From contig JALLOL010000046.1 in assembly GCA_027717875.1 (NCBI GenBank), forward strand, positions 1 to 13,072: a DNA stretch of 13,072 nucleotides, written 5' to 3'. Under the pieces are notes generated by a model, which saw only the letters and a list, made by a program, of their open reading frames with translations, was not told the origin of the DNA and did no database searches. Source of the DNA: Acidobacteria bacterium AH-259-L09 (GTDB taxonomy: Bacteria > Acidobacteriota > UBA6911 > RPQK01). The translations under genes and the position numbers were made by a program. This document shows, in pieces, positions 1 through 7,494 of the stretch (its first letter is position 1; every line of letters starts with the position of its first letter).

Positions 1-470
1 CCTGCTGCCCTGGCCTCGCTCAAACGTTGGCGCCGGCGCCGAAGCGCCACCCGATAGCGACGCTTATCTTCTTGTGTTCTTGGAATCAGCGGTGGAACTC
101 GAGTGGGTTTGCCGTTCATGTCCAGCCCGACGAAGGTCAGAAAGGCCGCGCTGGTTTTCATCCGTTTACCGCTGAGGGGATCTTCAGAAAACACCTGAAC
201 CTCTACTTCCATCGAAGTGGTAAAGGCCCGAGTCACAACAGCCTCCAAGAGGACCAACTGACCTACTTTGATGGGATGGAGAAAACAGAGCGAGTCTACG
301 GAGACAGTCACCACCGGCATTCGGCAATGCCGAAAGGCTGAAATTACTCCTGCTAAATCCATAAGGTGCATCACCTTCCCACCCAGAATGTTTCCATGGA
401 TATTTGCATCGTTGGGAAGCACTACCTCGGTCATCGTAGTGCGAGATTCGGAAACCGGCTTACCTTTCAT
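1..470 (-). CDS. Acyl-CoA thioesterase, hotdog fold (partial, C-terminus beyond left edge)
   Basis: Hydrolyses acyl-CoA to free fatty acid and CoA in the cytoplasm, by family assignment (YkhA/YciA/BACH-type hotdog thioesterases). The frame, read directly from the minus strand, is open for 156 codons to the window edge without a stop. The diagnostic segment PNDANIHGNILGGKVMHLMD (about residues 19-38) matches the family's N-x-x-G-N-x-x-G-G-x-x-M-x-x-x-D active-site region with Asp38. A second family mark is the strand AAFLTFVGLD (108-117) followed by GKPTRVPPL. The tail from 131 is very Arg-rich (VALRRRRQRL). The ATG at 470 is the first start after an in-frame TAA, and no good Shine-Dalgarno sequence precedes it; a second Met at residue 13 (MTEVVLP) is an alternative start. 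Most of the expected length is present, so only a short C-terminal tail is probably missing. The gene is divergent from the one at 532. The exact acyl-chain preference cannot be told. Confidence 0.9.
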   Translation of the reverse strand, partial: MKGKPVSESRTTMTEVVLPNDANIHGNILGGKVMHLMDLAGVISAFRHCRMPVVTVSVDSLCFLHPIKVGQLVLLEAVVTRAFTTSMEVEVQVFSEDPLSGKRMKTSAAFLTFVGLDMNGKPTRVPPLIPRTQEDKRRYRVALRRRRQRLSEARAA

Positions 471-531
471 AAGCTCGCGGTGAAAAGTTTACACCAACCT
501 TCTGACCCTTCTTGTGATATGTTTGCTATTT

Positions 532-1056
532 ATGATCATCCAAGACCCGACGTTGGTTACCTACTTGGTTTGGGCAATGGCGGTGCTGATTATTGTTCAA
601 ACTGCCTTACTAGTGCTCGCAATCTCTCGTTTGCTCACGGGACTTCAGCAGTTAGATCAGAGCCTGGAGTTTCTTTCGCAAAAATCGGCCCAAGTCCTCG
701 AGTTCGCTGGTCGCGTGGCCAGCCTGATGGAAGAAACCGGCCGCAAACTTCCGGAAATTGAAAAGGTGATTCACGAAATGACGGGAAGTATCGCGGAAAC
801 GACCGACAAGGCGAATCAGGCCCTGGAGCGCAGGCTCGACTTCCTGCGCTCTCAAATGGAGAAGGTCCAAAGTGAAATGGACGTTGTTCTAAGCAAATTC
901 TCACAACAGACATTCAAGGTTCATGGCGCCTTTCTTCAACCGTCCATGCGACTCTCTGCAATCATTCGAGCCGGGATTATCACTCTAAAGCAAGCTCTAT
1001 CTCGAGAGGATGGATCACCGGCTTCGCACCTGCCGGAGGAAGAAGGCTTCATCTGA
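532..1056 (+). CDS. Small membrane-anchored coiled-coil protein (hypothetical)
   Basis: I cannot name a function. The 174-residue product has one N-terminal membrane helix (about residues 9-32, LVTYLVWAMAVLIIVQTALL) followed by a long heptad-like helical stretch (about 36-125) rich in Gln, Glu and Leu. It includes SLMEETGRKLPEIEKVIHEM and ends in a charged tail. The C-terminal piece FKVHGAFLQPSMRLSAIIRAGI resembles the end of DUF948-type membrane/coiled-coil proteins, but that is a weak recollection. I chose ATG 532. The frame also opens at GTG 514, which adds six residues (ICLLF) and has no better ribosome-binding site. The gene is divergent from the thioesterase (61 bp apart) and its TGA lies 7 bp from the convergent stop of the M28 peptidase. 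The shadow frames over it are less protein-like. A structural or tethering role at the inner membrane is plausible, not shown. Confidence 0.74.
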   Translation: MIIQDPTLVTYLVWAMAVLIIVQTALLVLAISRLLTGLQQLDQSLEFLSQKSAQVLEFAGRVASLMEETGRKLPEIEKVIHEMTGSIAETTDKANQALERRLDFLRSQMEKVQSEMDVVLSKFSQQTFKVHGAFLQPSMRLSAIIRAGIITLKQALSREDGSPASHLPEEEGFI

Positions 1057-1063
1057 ACACAAT

Positions 1064-2884
1064 TTATTCTCCGAGCCGGGTATCCAAGTGCACGGTCATC
1101 CGCATGATTTGACCGTCACGCAGCACAACGACCTCGACTTCATCACCCGGAACTTTGGTTCCCAAAGCAGTCGTAAAGTCGTACAGGCTTTTCACCTTCC
1201 GGCCGTCGAAGCCGACCAGTATATCTCCAGCCCTCAGCCCGGCCTTCTCTGCCGGGGATCCAGCCAGAATCCCTTCGAACCGAACGCCATCTAACTCCCA
1301 CGACATGTCAGGAAAGGATCCGAGACGAGGACCATGTCCACGACCCGCTGACCTGCCCAGATGATCTTGACGACCGACATCCACATACTGTGGAGGCTGC
1401 TCGAGTGCAGCCAGCTGATCGATTGTGCCATGCACCACTTCTAGGACTTGCTTGGTTCGTACCAAATCGATCCTCTCCCAATCATCGGACGGTCGGTGGT
1501 AATCACTGTGCAAACCCGAGAAGAAAAACAACACAGGGATCTTCTTGACCGAAAAAGAAAGATGGTCACTGGAACCGCGCAAACTGTTTGAATAAGTAAA
1601 CTGCAGCACAGAGGTCTTCTGCAAGTCATCCAAAATCCCCTTAAACTCGGCAGCTGTTCCCACTCCACCGACCAGAAGATCTCCATCACTTCGACCAATC
1701 ATATCCATGTTGATCATGGCCATTGTCTTCTCCAGTGCAATCGTGGGATGCTGTGCGTAGTAGCGGGATCCGAGGAGACCTAACTCCTCGCCGGCGAAAG
1801 CGATGAATAGCAAGCCTCGGTGTGGAGAAGTCCGACCAAAATCCTGCGCAAGTCTCAGCAGGCCCGCCGTGCCCGAAGCGTTGTCGTCAGCTCCATTGTG
1901 CACTTCACCGATAAGCTCGGGGGCCAAAGAAGTCTTGTCTCCCAAACCTAAATGGTCATAGTGAGCTCCAATGATAATGACCTTCTCGGTTTGGCCAGGT
2001 TTAAGACCCAATACATTCTTTATGGTGCGCCGGACCTTAACGACGTCGATTGAAACAGTAGCCCCGAAGCCTAGACCGAAGGAGTAAGGGGTTAAATGGC
2101 TATTTATCCAGCCAGCAATTTCAACTGGATCCCGGCCGCTTCTGTGAAGTAACCACTCGCCCCATTTTCCAGCAAGCTTGACCGAATGAATACCCATGTC
2201 TTCCACCTGACGCCCGCCAGCGGGGCCAGTCTCCCGGCTTTCCGGGTGGTTGAAGCTGTCGGGAAGCAGAAGTACGGCAGCGGCGCCTCGACTCTTAGCG
2301 TCCAGGATTTTATGTAGATCCGTTGCGTAAGGGGTGAGTTCTCTCCCCCGGAACAAACTCTCTTTCGACTGCTCCTGGGGCTCATGCTCAAAAACGAGCA
2401 CGATCTTACGGCGCACATCGAGACCTCGATAGTCATCATAGTTTAGCTCGGGGGCGGAAATACCAAAACCGGCAAAGACCAATGGCCCTTGAACTGTCGT
2501 TTCCGGACCAGAAGTCAAAGGCACATAGTCACTTTCCACCTTCAAATGAATCTGATCTGTCCCCGTTTCCAAAACGATTCCATTCTCGGGACCCAGCCGG
2601 CGCCCCATGGTGAGCTCAAATTCTTGAAAATAAGTCTGCCCATCCCCAGCCGGCAAAAGACCATATTTTTGGAAGTGCTCTGCGATGTAACTTGCGGCCT
2701 GCTCCAGCCCCAGGCTTCCATTCTTACGTCCCTTTAGTTCGTCCGAAGCCAGATAACGCAAGTGTTCTAAAAAACTGTCCGAGGACCTGGCATAGCCGCC
2801 AATCGAGGTGACGATCAGGAAAAAGATCAAACCTGCCTTCCTCAGAAAGAAGGACGAGGTAGCACTGCCGGCCAAGCTCTTCAC
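1064..2884 (-). CDS. Secreted M28 family zinc metallopeptidase with PA and PDZ domains
   Basis: Predicted exported aminopeptidase or carboxypeptidase of the M28 family, binding two zinc ions. In numbering from GTG 2884 (606 residues) the order is signal peptide (about 1-32, hydrophobic core LIFFLIVTSIGGYA), PA-like insert (about 110-260), M28 catalytic domain (about 285-490) and C-terminal PDZ domain (about 530-600, GSPAEKAGLRAGDILVGFDG). All five metal ligands and the catalytic Glu are visible: His308 (AHYDH), Asp333 (GADDNASG), Glu366 and Glu367 (AFAGEELG), Asp394 (NMDMIG) and His463 (SDYHRP). The GTG start is chosen because it overlaps the upstream stop as GTGA, has AAAGG 8 nt upstream and gives a normal signal peptide. 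ATG 2929 in the same frame would add 15 residues, lengthen the n-region and overlap the upstream gene by 49 bp; it too has an AAGG 10 nt upstream, so it is not excluded. The PDZ domain probably binds substrate tails. The exact substrate is unknown. Confidence 0.95.
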   Translation of the reverse strand: MKSLAGSATSSFFLRKAGLIFFLIVTSIGGYARSSDSFLEHLRYLASDELKGRKNGSLGLEQAASYIAEHFQKYGLLPAGDGQTYFQEFELTMGRRLGPENGIVLETGTDQIHLKVESDYVPLTSGPETTVQGPLVFAGFGISAPELNYDDYRGLDVRRKIVLVFEHEPQEQSKESLFRGRELTPYATDLHKILDAKSRGAAAVLLLPDSFNHPESRETGPAGGRQVEDMGIHSVKLAGKWGEWLLHRSGRDPVEIAGWINSHLTPYSFGLGFGATVSIDVVKVRRTIKNVLGLKPGQTEKVIIIGAHYDHLGLGDKTSLAPELIGEVHNGADDNASGTAGLLRLAQDFGRTSPHRGLLFIAFAGEELGLLGSRYYAQHPTIALEKTMAMINMDMIGRSDGDLLVGGVGTAAEFKGILDDLQKTSVLQFTYSNSLRGSSDHLSFSVKKIPVLFFFSGLHSDYHRPSDDWERIDLVRTKQVLEVVHGTIDQLAALEQPPQYVDVGRQDHLGRSAGRGHGPRLGSFPDMSWELDGVRFEGILAGSPAEKAGLRAGDILVGFDGRKVKSLYDFTTALGTKVPGDEVEVVVLRDGQIMRMTVHLDTRLGE

Positions 2885-3582
2885 CGTCTTAACCTTTCTT
2901 CTGTGAAGGTGCTTACCCTCTGAAGACATTCACTCAGAACCTTGATAGAGACATCGCCGTACTCGGAGATCTCAATGACTCCAGGCGTAGGATTGAGAAA
3001 ATAATGTTCTACTTCCTCAGTTAGCAATCGATTGAGGCGCTGGGAAAGCGCAATGTAGTGGATAAACTGACCGTAATTGGTCTCAACAGCGCGGACATTC
3101 AACGTATAAGAGGATTCACGGATGTCCAGAAAATACTGCTGGAAAGTGTCACGCAATTCCTTGGCCAAATTTCCCGTGTGGCGAACCAGCTGTCTTTTTT
3201 CATGATCCGAGCCCTTCTTCGCCACCAGTTCTCTACCCTCTTGGACAAGCTCCCGCAGTTGCTCGTTTAACCTCAGAATGCTCACAATTTTCTTCACCAC
3301 AATCTGAGGTTTAGGCGTGAACAGGAAATTTGCCGTATTTAGCTTGTTGAAAAAGATGAATTGGAAATTGGACTGAACCAGCTTTTCCAGATCCTCGCAA
3401 GCCAAGGTCGGCTTGTGTCTCCTAGCTTGTTCTTGAAGCAGAGTGAAATCGACATTTTCAAAGGAGAGTTGAGCTCCTCTGCGGTCCCAAATTGATCGCC
3501 CTGAGGGCCTGCGATCAAGCTGAGCCTTTAGGCAGGAAAACGCGAGCAAAACGCTCAAGAAAGCACAGTTGAAAAGCTTCAT
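2881..3582 (-). CDS. Secreted helical protein of unknown function
   Basis: I do not recognise this family. The 233-residue product starts with a clear signal peptide (MKLFNCAFLSVLLAFSCLKA, likely type I cleavage before Gln21). Cys17 follows AFS, a poor lipobox because Phe sits at -2, so lipid anchoring is less likely. The mature part is mostly helical and charged, with a Lys-rich segment near 94 (PKPQIVVKKIVSILRL) and a long amphipathic middle (about 100-180), and no obvious catalytic motif. ATG 3582 is the first Met in frame and lies just downstream of a TTGACA/AATAAT promoter. Its TGA overlaps the GTG of the M28 peptidase (GTGA), which implies translational coupling. Because both products are exported and probably made together, it may be a partner or periplasmic accessory of the peptidase; that is inference. 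Confidence 0.8.
   Translation of the reverse strand: MKLFNCAFLSVLLAFSCLKAQLDRRPSGRSIWDRRGAQLSFENVDFTLLQEQARRHKPTLACEDLEKLVQSNFQFIFFNKLNTANFLFTPKPQIVVKKIVSILRLNEQLRELVQEGRELVAKKGSDHEKRQLVRHTGNLAKELRDTFQQYFLDIRESSYTLNVRAVETNYGQFIHYIALSQRLNRLLTEEVEHYFLNPTPGVIEISEYGDVSIKVLSECLQRVSTFTEERLRR
2885..2899 (-). promoter_or_regulatory. Ribosome binding site deciding the M28 start at GTG 2884
   Basis: On the minus strand AGAAGAAAGG ends 8 nt before GTG 2884. It lies inside the last codons of the upstream secreted-protein gene, as expected for a translationally coupled pair. It supports GTG 2884 over ATG 2929, which has a weaker AAGG at 10 nt. Confidence 0.5.
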
Positions 3583-3604
3583 TCCGGTAAAGTCGACGGC
3601 CCCA

Positions 3605-3634
3605 ATTATTTATAGATCCCGCCCCGTCTGTCAA
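3605..3634 (-). promoter_or_regulatory. Sigma-70-like promoter for the secreted protein / M28 pair
   Basis: On the minus strand a perfect TTGACA (3634-3629) is followed after 18 bp by AATAAT (3610-3605), five of six matches to TATAAT. An alternative -10, TATAAA (3614-3609), lies at a 14-bp spacing, which is too short. The predicted transcript would start about 16 nt before ATG 3582. This sits in the 175-bp divergent region between the genes at 3582 and 3758. No other clear signal is seen there; on the plus strand TTGTCT (3674) and TAGAAT (3694) are only 14 bp apart. Confidence 0.45.
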
Positions 3635-3757
3635 TCTCTACCGGAAGCTGATCAGGACCAACACGCGAGCTAATTGTCTCCTCCTTTTTCGGTTAGAATA
3701 ACAACCGGAGCACGATTGGCTTGCTCCACGGCCCTGGTAGCTTCACAGACTGGCTTC

Positions 3758-4273
3758 ATGAAAAAACTACTCAAAGCCATTCGATATAAAAACCTGGACG
3801 AAGCACAACAGGTCTTAAAGGAAATGGACGCCGACGTTCTCGACGACGGGGGAGAGGAGCCTCAAGGTTTACTGGCCATTGTGCCGGAGGATCGCCTACC
3901 AGAAGAAAAGTTCAATCGCCTTCTTGACACGAAAAAGGGAACCCTCGTACAGGTAGAAAAAATTCCTTATCCGGGCTATGGCCCACCCGCCGAAGAAGGA
4001 GATTATATGGGATTTGTGAGCGAAAATGCGGCCTATGTCCTTAAAGGGTGTCGTCTACCTGTTGAAATCGACAACTGCCCTCAGGGTGCCAAGGACATTC
4101 ATCACCTCGAAGCCATGCTCCTGGATCGTCAACACCCCATTAACCGCGATCAGTTGGCCCAGAAACTGGAATTGCCCCCAGGCTGGAATTTTGAAGACCT
4201 CTTCACATTGATTCTGGAGGGAAGATACACGGCCGAGGAAATCGATCGGTTCATCCATCAGGGTATTCAGTGA
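3758..4273 (+). CDS. Cytoplasmic protein of unknown function
   Basis: I do not recognise this 171-residue protein. It has no signal peptide or membrane segment. The N-terminus (MKKLLKAIRYKNLDEAQQVLKEMDADVL) looks like a helix-turn-helix pair of the kind found in ankyrin or TPR-like units, but only one unit is present. The middle carries an acidic loop (DDGGEEPQG) and a Pro/Gly-rich stretch (YPGYGPPAEEGDYMG). The C-terminal third (about 125-171, HPINRDQLAQKLELPPGWNF onward) is helical and ends TAEEIDRFIHQGIQ. ATG 3758 is chosen over an upstream in-frame TTG at 3674: the extra 28 residues from the TTG are low-quality and that start lacks a good ribosome-binding site. The gene stands alone, divergent from the peptidase pair and convergent with the membrane protein ending at 4448, with a REP-like element between. 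Confidence 0.75.
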   Translation: MKKLLKAIRYKNLDEAQQVLKEMDADVLDDGGEEPQGLLAIVPEDRLPEEKFNRLLDTKKGTLVQVEKIPYPGYGPPAEEGDYMGFVSENAAYVLKGCRLPVEIDNCPQGAKDIHHLEAMLLDRQHPINRDQLAQKLELPPGWNFEDLFTLILEGRYTAEEIDRFIHQGIQ

Positions 4274-4293
4274 AAAGAATTAAGCATTGTGCA

Positions 4294-4433
4294 CTTGACT
4301 CCGAAACCGTCTTGATCACCCAACAGAGCCGCGACCGTGAGGGAGTGGTAGGACACCTGCAATGCAAAGCTTTCTGCCGCTCCTTGACAGTCGCGGCTCT
4401 GTTTGGGTTTCTGCCAGGCCCTTCGGAGTCAAG
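4294..4433. repeat. Nested inverted repeat, REP/BIME-like extragenic element
   Basis: Two nested inverted repeats fill the 174-bp gap between convergent genes. The outer pair is a perfect 12-bp match, CTTGACTCCGAA (4294-4305) and its complement (4422-4433). The inner pair has a perfect 13-bp core, ACAGAGCCGCGAC (4323-4335) and GTCGCGGCTCTGT (4390-4402). It extends imperfectly to 27-28 bp (4319-4345 and 4380-4407). Read through on the plus strand, the left inner arm translates to QSRDREG, and the right arm to RSLTVAAL; I recall such strings from spurious proteins over dispersed repeats in Acidobacteriota and Planctomycetota. No coding gene is supported here. Mobilisation by a RAYT-type Y1 transposase acting in trans, or a role as a bidirectional terminator, are both possible and not shown. 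TTAAGC occurs on both sides (4280-4285 and 4436-4441) but not flush with the ends, so it is weak as a target duplication. Confidence 0.8.
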
Positions 4434-4447
4434 ATTTAAGCCGCCAT

Positions 4448-5410
4448 TCAGATCCCATCAACGGGTCGTAAGCGTTCGGGTCGATCTAAGTAGAACTGCA
4501 TCTGGCCGCTGTAGAATAAGAGCTTCAGCGCGAGTCGCCCCATCATAAAGAGCTGCTGCCATATGAATGCTAGAGCAATTGTGAACCAACTTTGTTGGGG
4601 CAAAAGATGTTCCAAACCGGTGTAAACTCCAACCCAGAAAAGACCTATAGCAACGATGAATAGGTAAAACCCGTAAGCCAAAAAGAAATTATTGATGCAA
4701 AAGGTCAAACTGGAAAAAAACGCTAGCAGCACACTGGTGCGGTCTTCAACAGCCGTTTTTATCTTCGCATAGTCAAACACCATATTGAGAAATAAAAAGA
4801 GTACCAGCACAACAAGGTAACGCGCGAAATTCCAGTAAAAGGCTGCGGTGTCTGTGACAGACCTGTTGGCAATGTGGTTCGCAAAATAGGTGAGCGGCTC
4901 AACAATCCAGCTGCTCACAAACCAAAATGCTAAACCTCCCAATATGCTCAGCCGGAAAAAGCGGCCGAAAAACGTCCCGCCAGTGCGAAAGAACTCACGC
5001 ATAGTCGTGCCTTTTGGATCGAGCGCAAAAGAACCTACGGCAGCCGCCAGTAAAAAAGAGTTGAGGAGAATGTAGAGACCTCCCAGGGACAAAACGGCCC
5101 AGGGTAATTGGGTGAGTTTTCCGTCTAGCAGAGCTTCCAAATTGCGCGCAAAGGGACCTGCTCCCATCACTGAGGGAGCGAAGGTCGAGGCCAAGCCGGT
5201 GACCCGATCTTGAAATAGGCGGTACCAGTCATAGTCTAGTTCTTCGACTAATTTTTCACGATACAAGCCCGGCCCCAGAGAACGGTCAAAGATCTCCATA
5301 AAAGGGAGGATTAAGAGGGCCGCTACAAACAGGTTTGTCAGGTACAAACACAATAGCGCTTTCTTGTGGTGTCCAAGTAACTTCCAACCTTTCTCAAGTG
5401 CCCCTAACAT
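4448..5410 (-). CDS. Six-helix integral membrane protein of unknown function
   Basis: A 320-residue polytopic membrane protein with about six hydrophobic helices (roughly 18-38, 103-127, 152-172, 195-215, 240-262, 275-298). A large loop (about 40-100), expected on the far side of the membrane, lies between helices 1 and 2. Helix 4 is followed by the charged segment FDYAKIKTAVED (212-223), a motif I associate with an uncharacterised membrane family of Acidobacteriota; that is recollection, not proof. There is no transporter signature, ATP-binding loop or catalytic motif. ATG 5410 is the first start and lies 14 bp after the stop of the M1-like peptidase, so it is probably the last gene of the LON-M1-membrane operon. 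No strong Shine-Dalgarno sequence is seen. Its role may be linked to the exported peptidase, but nothing in the sequence says so directly. Confidence 0.85.
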   Translation of the reverse strand: MLGALEKGWKLLGHHKKALLCLYLTNLFVAALLILPFMEIFDRSLGPGLYREKLVEELDYDWYRLFQDRVTGLASTFAPSVMGAGPFARNLEALLDGKLTQLPWAVLSLGGLYILLNSFLLAAAVGSFALDPKGTTMREFFRTGGTFFGRFFRLSILGGLAFWFVSSWIVEPLTYFANHIANRSVTDTAAFYWNFARYLVVLVLFLFLNMVFDYAKIKTAVEDRTSVLLAFFSSLTFCINNFFLAYGFYLFIVAIGLFWVGVYTGLEHLLPQQSWFTIALAFIWQQLFMMGRLALKLLFYSGQMQFYLDRPERLRPVDGI

Positions 5411-5424
5411 GCCTTAGTGCAGTC

Positions 5425-7494
5425 TTAGCCTATGAAAGCGAATGTCTCCAATAAGTCTTGCAGCCAGAACAACCACTTGGATGTCCACTTCTTGGTTGCC
5501 AGAGCAAAGCCATCGGGTATGTCCGCATAACGACTGTTGTTGGTGGGGTCAATGTCCAACAGGAGTTTGCGTTCGGGATCCACTATGGCATACTTCAAAC
5601 GAAGGGGTTTTTCGAACACAAATCTTTGCCACCGATCTTGTCCGTCCCACTGCTCGCGGATCTCTTCGCCGTCCTCAAACACCATCAAAACTTCCACCGG
5701 GAATTTGGCTCCCTCGAGTCGCTCCACAACCACTTCCGTCAGGTAGTTCTTTTCATCAATTCCTGTCTCCTGGCTTGAAGAACCGGCAGGATCTGGGTCC
5801 TCAAAGATCCCCTGCCGGCTGGGGATCGGCACTGAGGTTGCGGTCCCGATCGCATAGTCGACCAGCTCAGAACTGAAAAAAGTCTGCTCGAAGAACCAGC
5901 CCACATCCTTTTGAGTGACTTCGTTCATTGTCGCGATAAAATCCCCAGTGGTGGGGTGTTTGAATTGATAGCGCTGAAAGTAGGTTCTCATGGCCTGAAG
6001 CATCAGCTCCTCACCTAGCCACCGCTCCAGTGTCCACAAGAGGATCTCTGGTTTGCTATAGGAGTTGACTCGATAACTGCTGCGTCCCCGATATTTCCAA
6101 CCCGGCCGGGTCATAATGTCGAGCTTCCCTGCTCTTCGAACTGCAGGCAAGGCAGCCGTTTCGAACGGAATCTTGACGGAATTGAAGACAAAAGGGATTC
6201 CTCCAAAGAAGCGCACCATAAAACGCTTGGGCCCGTAAGCGTGCTTTTGCACTCGGGCTTCGGACCACGAATTCAGCCCTTCGTCCAACCACGATTCCTC
6301 GAACTCATTATTCGCTACCATGCCGTACCACCATTGGTGGCCGACTTCGTGGACGGTAACTCCTTCCGGTGATAGTACCGTGTCCGGAGTCCAGAAATGC
6401 GCACCTCCTGTTACAAGGGTGGGATACTCCATGCCACCCGTGTTGCTTCTGTAGGCGGGGTCAACGACGGTCAACGTTTCATAAGGATAAGCACCAAACC
6501 AGTGGCCATAGCAGCGAAGAGCGTGTTGGGCAGCTGCAAAATACCTTTCTTCCAGATACGCATGCTCGGGCAAAAGCAACAGGGTGATTTTGACCTCGGG
6601 AAGGCCAAGATCAGAGAAAAGTCGCTTTTTTTCCAAAAAACGAGGGCTGGCCGTCCAGGCAAAATCGTGTACATCCTGCTGATAGTAGCGGTAAGTGGTT
6701 GTTCCATGGGGATGATCGCGCTGCTCTACTCGCTTTCCGGTCGCACCCACAACAAAATTTGTAGGGACGGTAAAAGAAACGTCATACACTCCAAAGTCGG
6801 CAAAATACTCCGTCACCCGATGGTACTGGTGGCAATTCCAGACGCCGTCTCTAAATACCCCGATCTTGGGAAACCACTGGGCTAGGAAAAAGTAGTCTTC
6901 TACCCATCCCGTGCGCCTGGTGGCTCTCGGCAGTTTCGAAGTGAAATCAATTCGAAACCGCATCACTGCTCCCGGAGGTAAAGGATTATCCACCCGAACC
7001 CTTAGGACGGTGCGGTCCAGTACGTTCTCATCATCGGGTTGGATGTAAGAAATCTCAGTGACCTCGCGGGGAGGAGCATCCTCACCTGTCAGAACTTCGA
7101 TCGACTCGACCTTCGTGTATCCCCAGTAGCCCTCCGGAGGGTCATCATCCAAGTTCCAGAGGGGTCGGAATGCGTTCTCTCGAATAAAAGTGGAACGGTT
7201 GTTTTTGAAGGCATTCAAGTACAGATGAAAGCAGAATTCATCGAGAGCCTGTGCGCTCCGATTATTCCAAGTCACAATTTCATGCCCCTTTACGGTTCTT
7301 GTAACGGGATCGAGCCGAACCTCGATGCGGTAGTTTGCAATCCGGTCACTGAGGACTGGAAGAGTTTTGCTGGCTGGGGAATCCTCTTGCTCAGTGTCTT
7401 GAATCGAATGGGCTAGTATGAACAGACCGCTGCTGCAAAGTACTGCAATCAAAGGAAGCAAGAACCTGCATCCAGGAAGGTCACGTCGAGTCAC
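5425..7494 (-). CDS. Exported M1-like zinc metallopeptidase
   Basis: A 689-residue secreted or periplasmic metallopeptidase of the M1 (gluzincin) superfamily, expected to cleave peptides from the N-terminus. A signal peptide or anchor covers about 10-30 (FLLPLIAVLCSSGLFILAHS), followed by a beta-sandwich region (about 55-290) and the catalytic domain. Visible active-site elements are HEVGH (His382, Glu383, His386), the third zinc ligand Glu405 in WLDEG, and a likely transition-state Tyr in YSKP (Tyr479). The exopeptidase motif is GGMEY (353-357) rather than the classical GAMEN. The C-terminus lacks the usual long ERAP-like helical domain and ends in an aromatic stretch (KWTSKWLFWLQDLLETFAF) that could be an amphipathic membrane-association helix. 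The start is GTG 7494, which shares its G with the upstream TAG (TAGTG), so translation is probably coupled to the LON-domain gene. The membrane protein follows after 14 bp. Confidence 0.95.
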   Translation of the reverse strand: MTRRDLPGCRFLLPLIAVLCSSGLFILAHSIQDTEQEDSPASKTLPVLSDRIANYRIEVRLDPVTRTVKGHEIVTWNNRSAQALDEFCFHLYLNAFKNNRSTFIRENAFRPLWNLDDDPPEGYWGYTKVESIEVLTGEDAPPREVTEISYIQPDDENVLDRTVLRVRVDNPLPPGAVMRFRIDFTSKLPRATRRTGWVEDYFFLAQWFPKIGVFRDGVWNCHQYHRVTEYFADFGVYDVSFTVPTNFVVGATGKRVEQRDHPHGTTTYRYYQQDVHDFAWTASPRFLEKKRLFSDLGLPEVKITLLLLPEHAYLEERYFAAAQHALRCYGHWFGAYPYETLTVVDPAYRSNTGGMEYPTLVTGGAHFWTPDTVLSPEGVTVHEVGHQWWYGMVANNEFEESWLDEGLNSWSEARVQKHAYGPKRFMVRFFGGIPFVFNSVKIPFETAALPAVRRAGKLDIMTRPGWKYRGRSSYRVNSYSKPEILLWTLERWLGEELMLQAMRTYFQRYQFKHPTTGDFIATMNEVTQKDVGWFFEQTFFSSELVDYAIGTATSVPIPSRQGIFEDPDPAGSSSQETGIDEKNYLTEVVVERLEGAKFPVEVLMVFEDGEEIREQWDGQDRWQRFVFEKPLRLKYAIVDPERKLLLDIDPTNNSRYADIPDGFALATKKWTSKWLFWLQDLLETFAFIG

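Noticed and set aside
514..531. GTG start six codons upstream of ATG 532
   Set aside because: Possible but has no better ribosome-binding site; ATG preferred.
635..913. Minus-strand reading frames opposite the coiled-coil gene
   Set aside because: Cys/Pro/Arg-rich shadow composition with no domain; the plus-strand frame has a coherent membrane helix and coiled coil.
3674..3757. Upstream TTG start extending the 3758 gene by 28 residues
   Set aside because: The extension has no family-like sequence or Shine-Dalgarno support and would cover the probable promoter region.
4270..4548. A 92-codon plus-strand reading frame containing QSRDREG
   Set aside because: It runs over the REP-like inverted repeat and into the antisense of the membrane protein gene; the composition is not protein-like.
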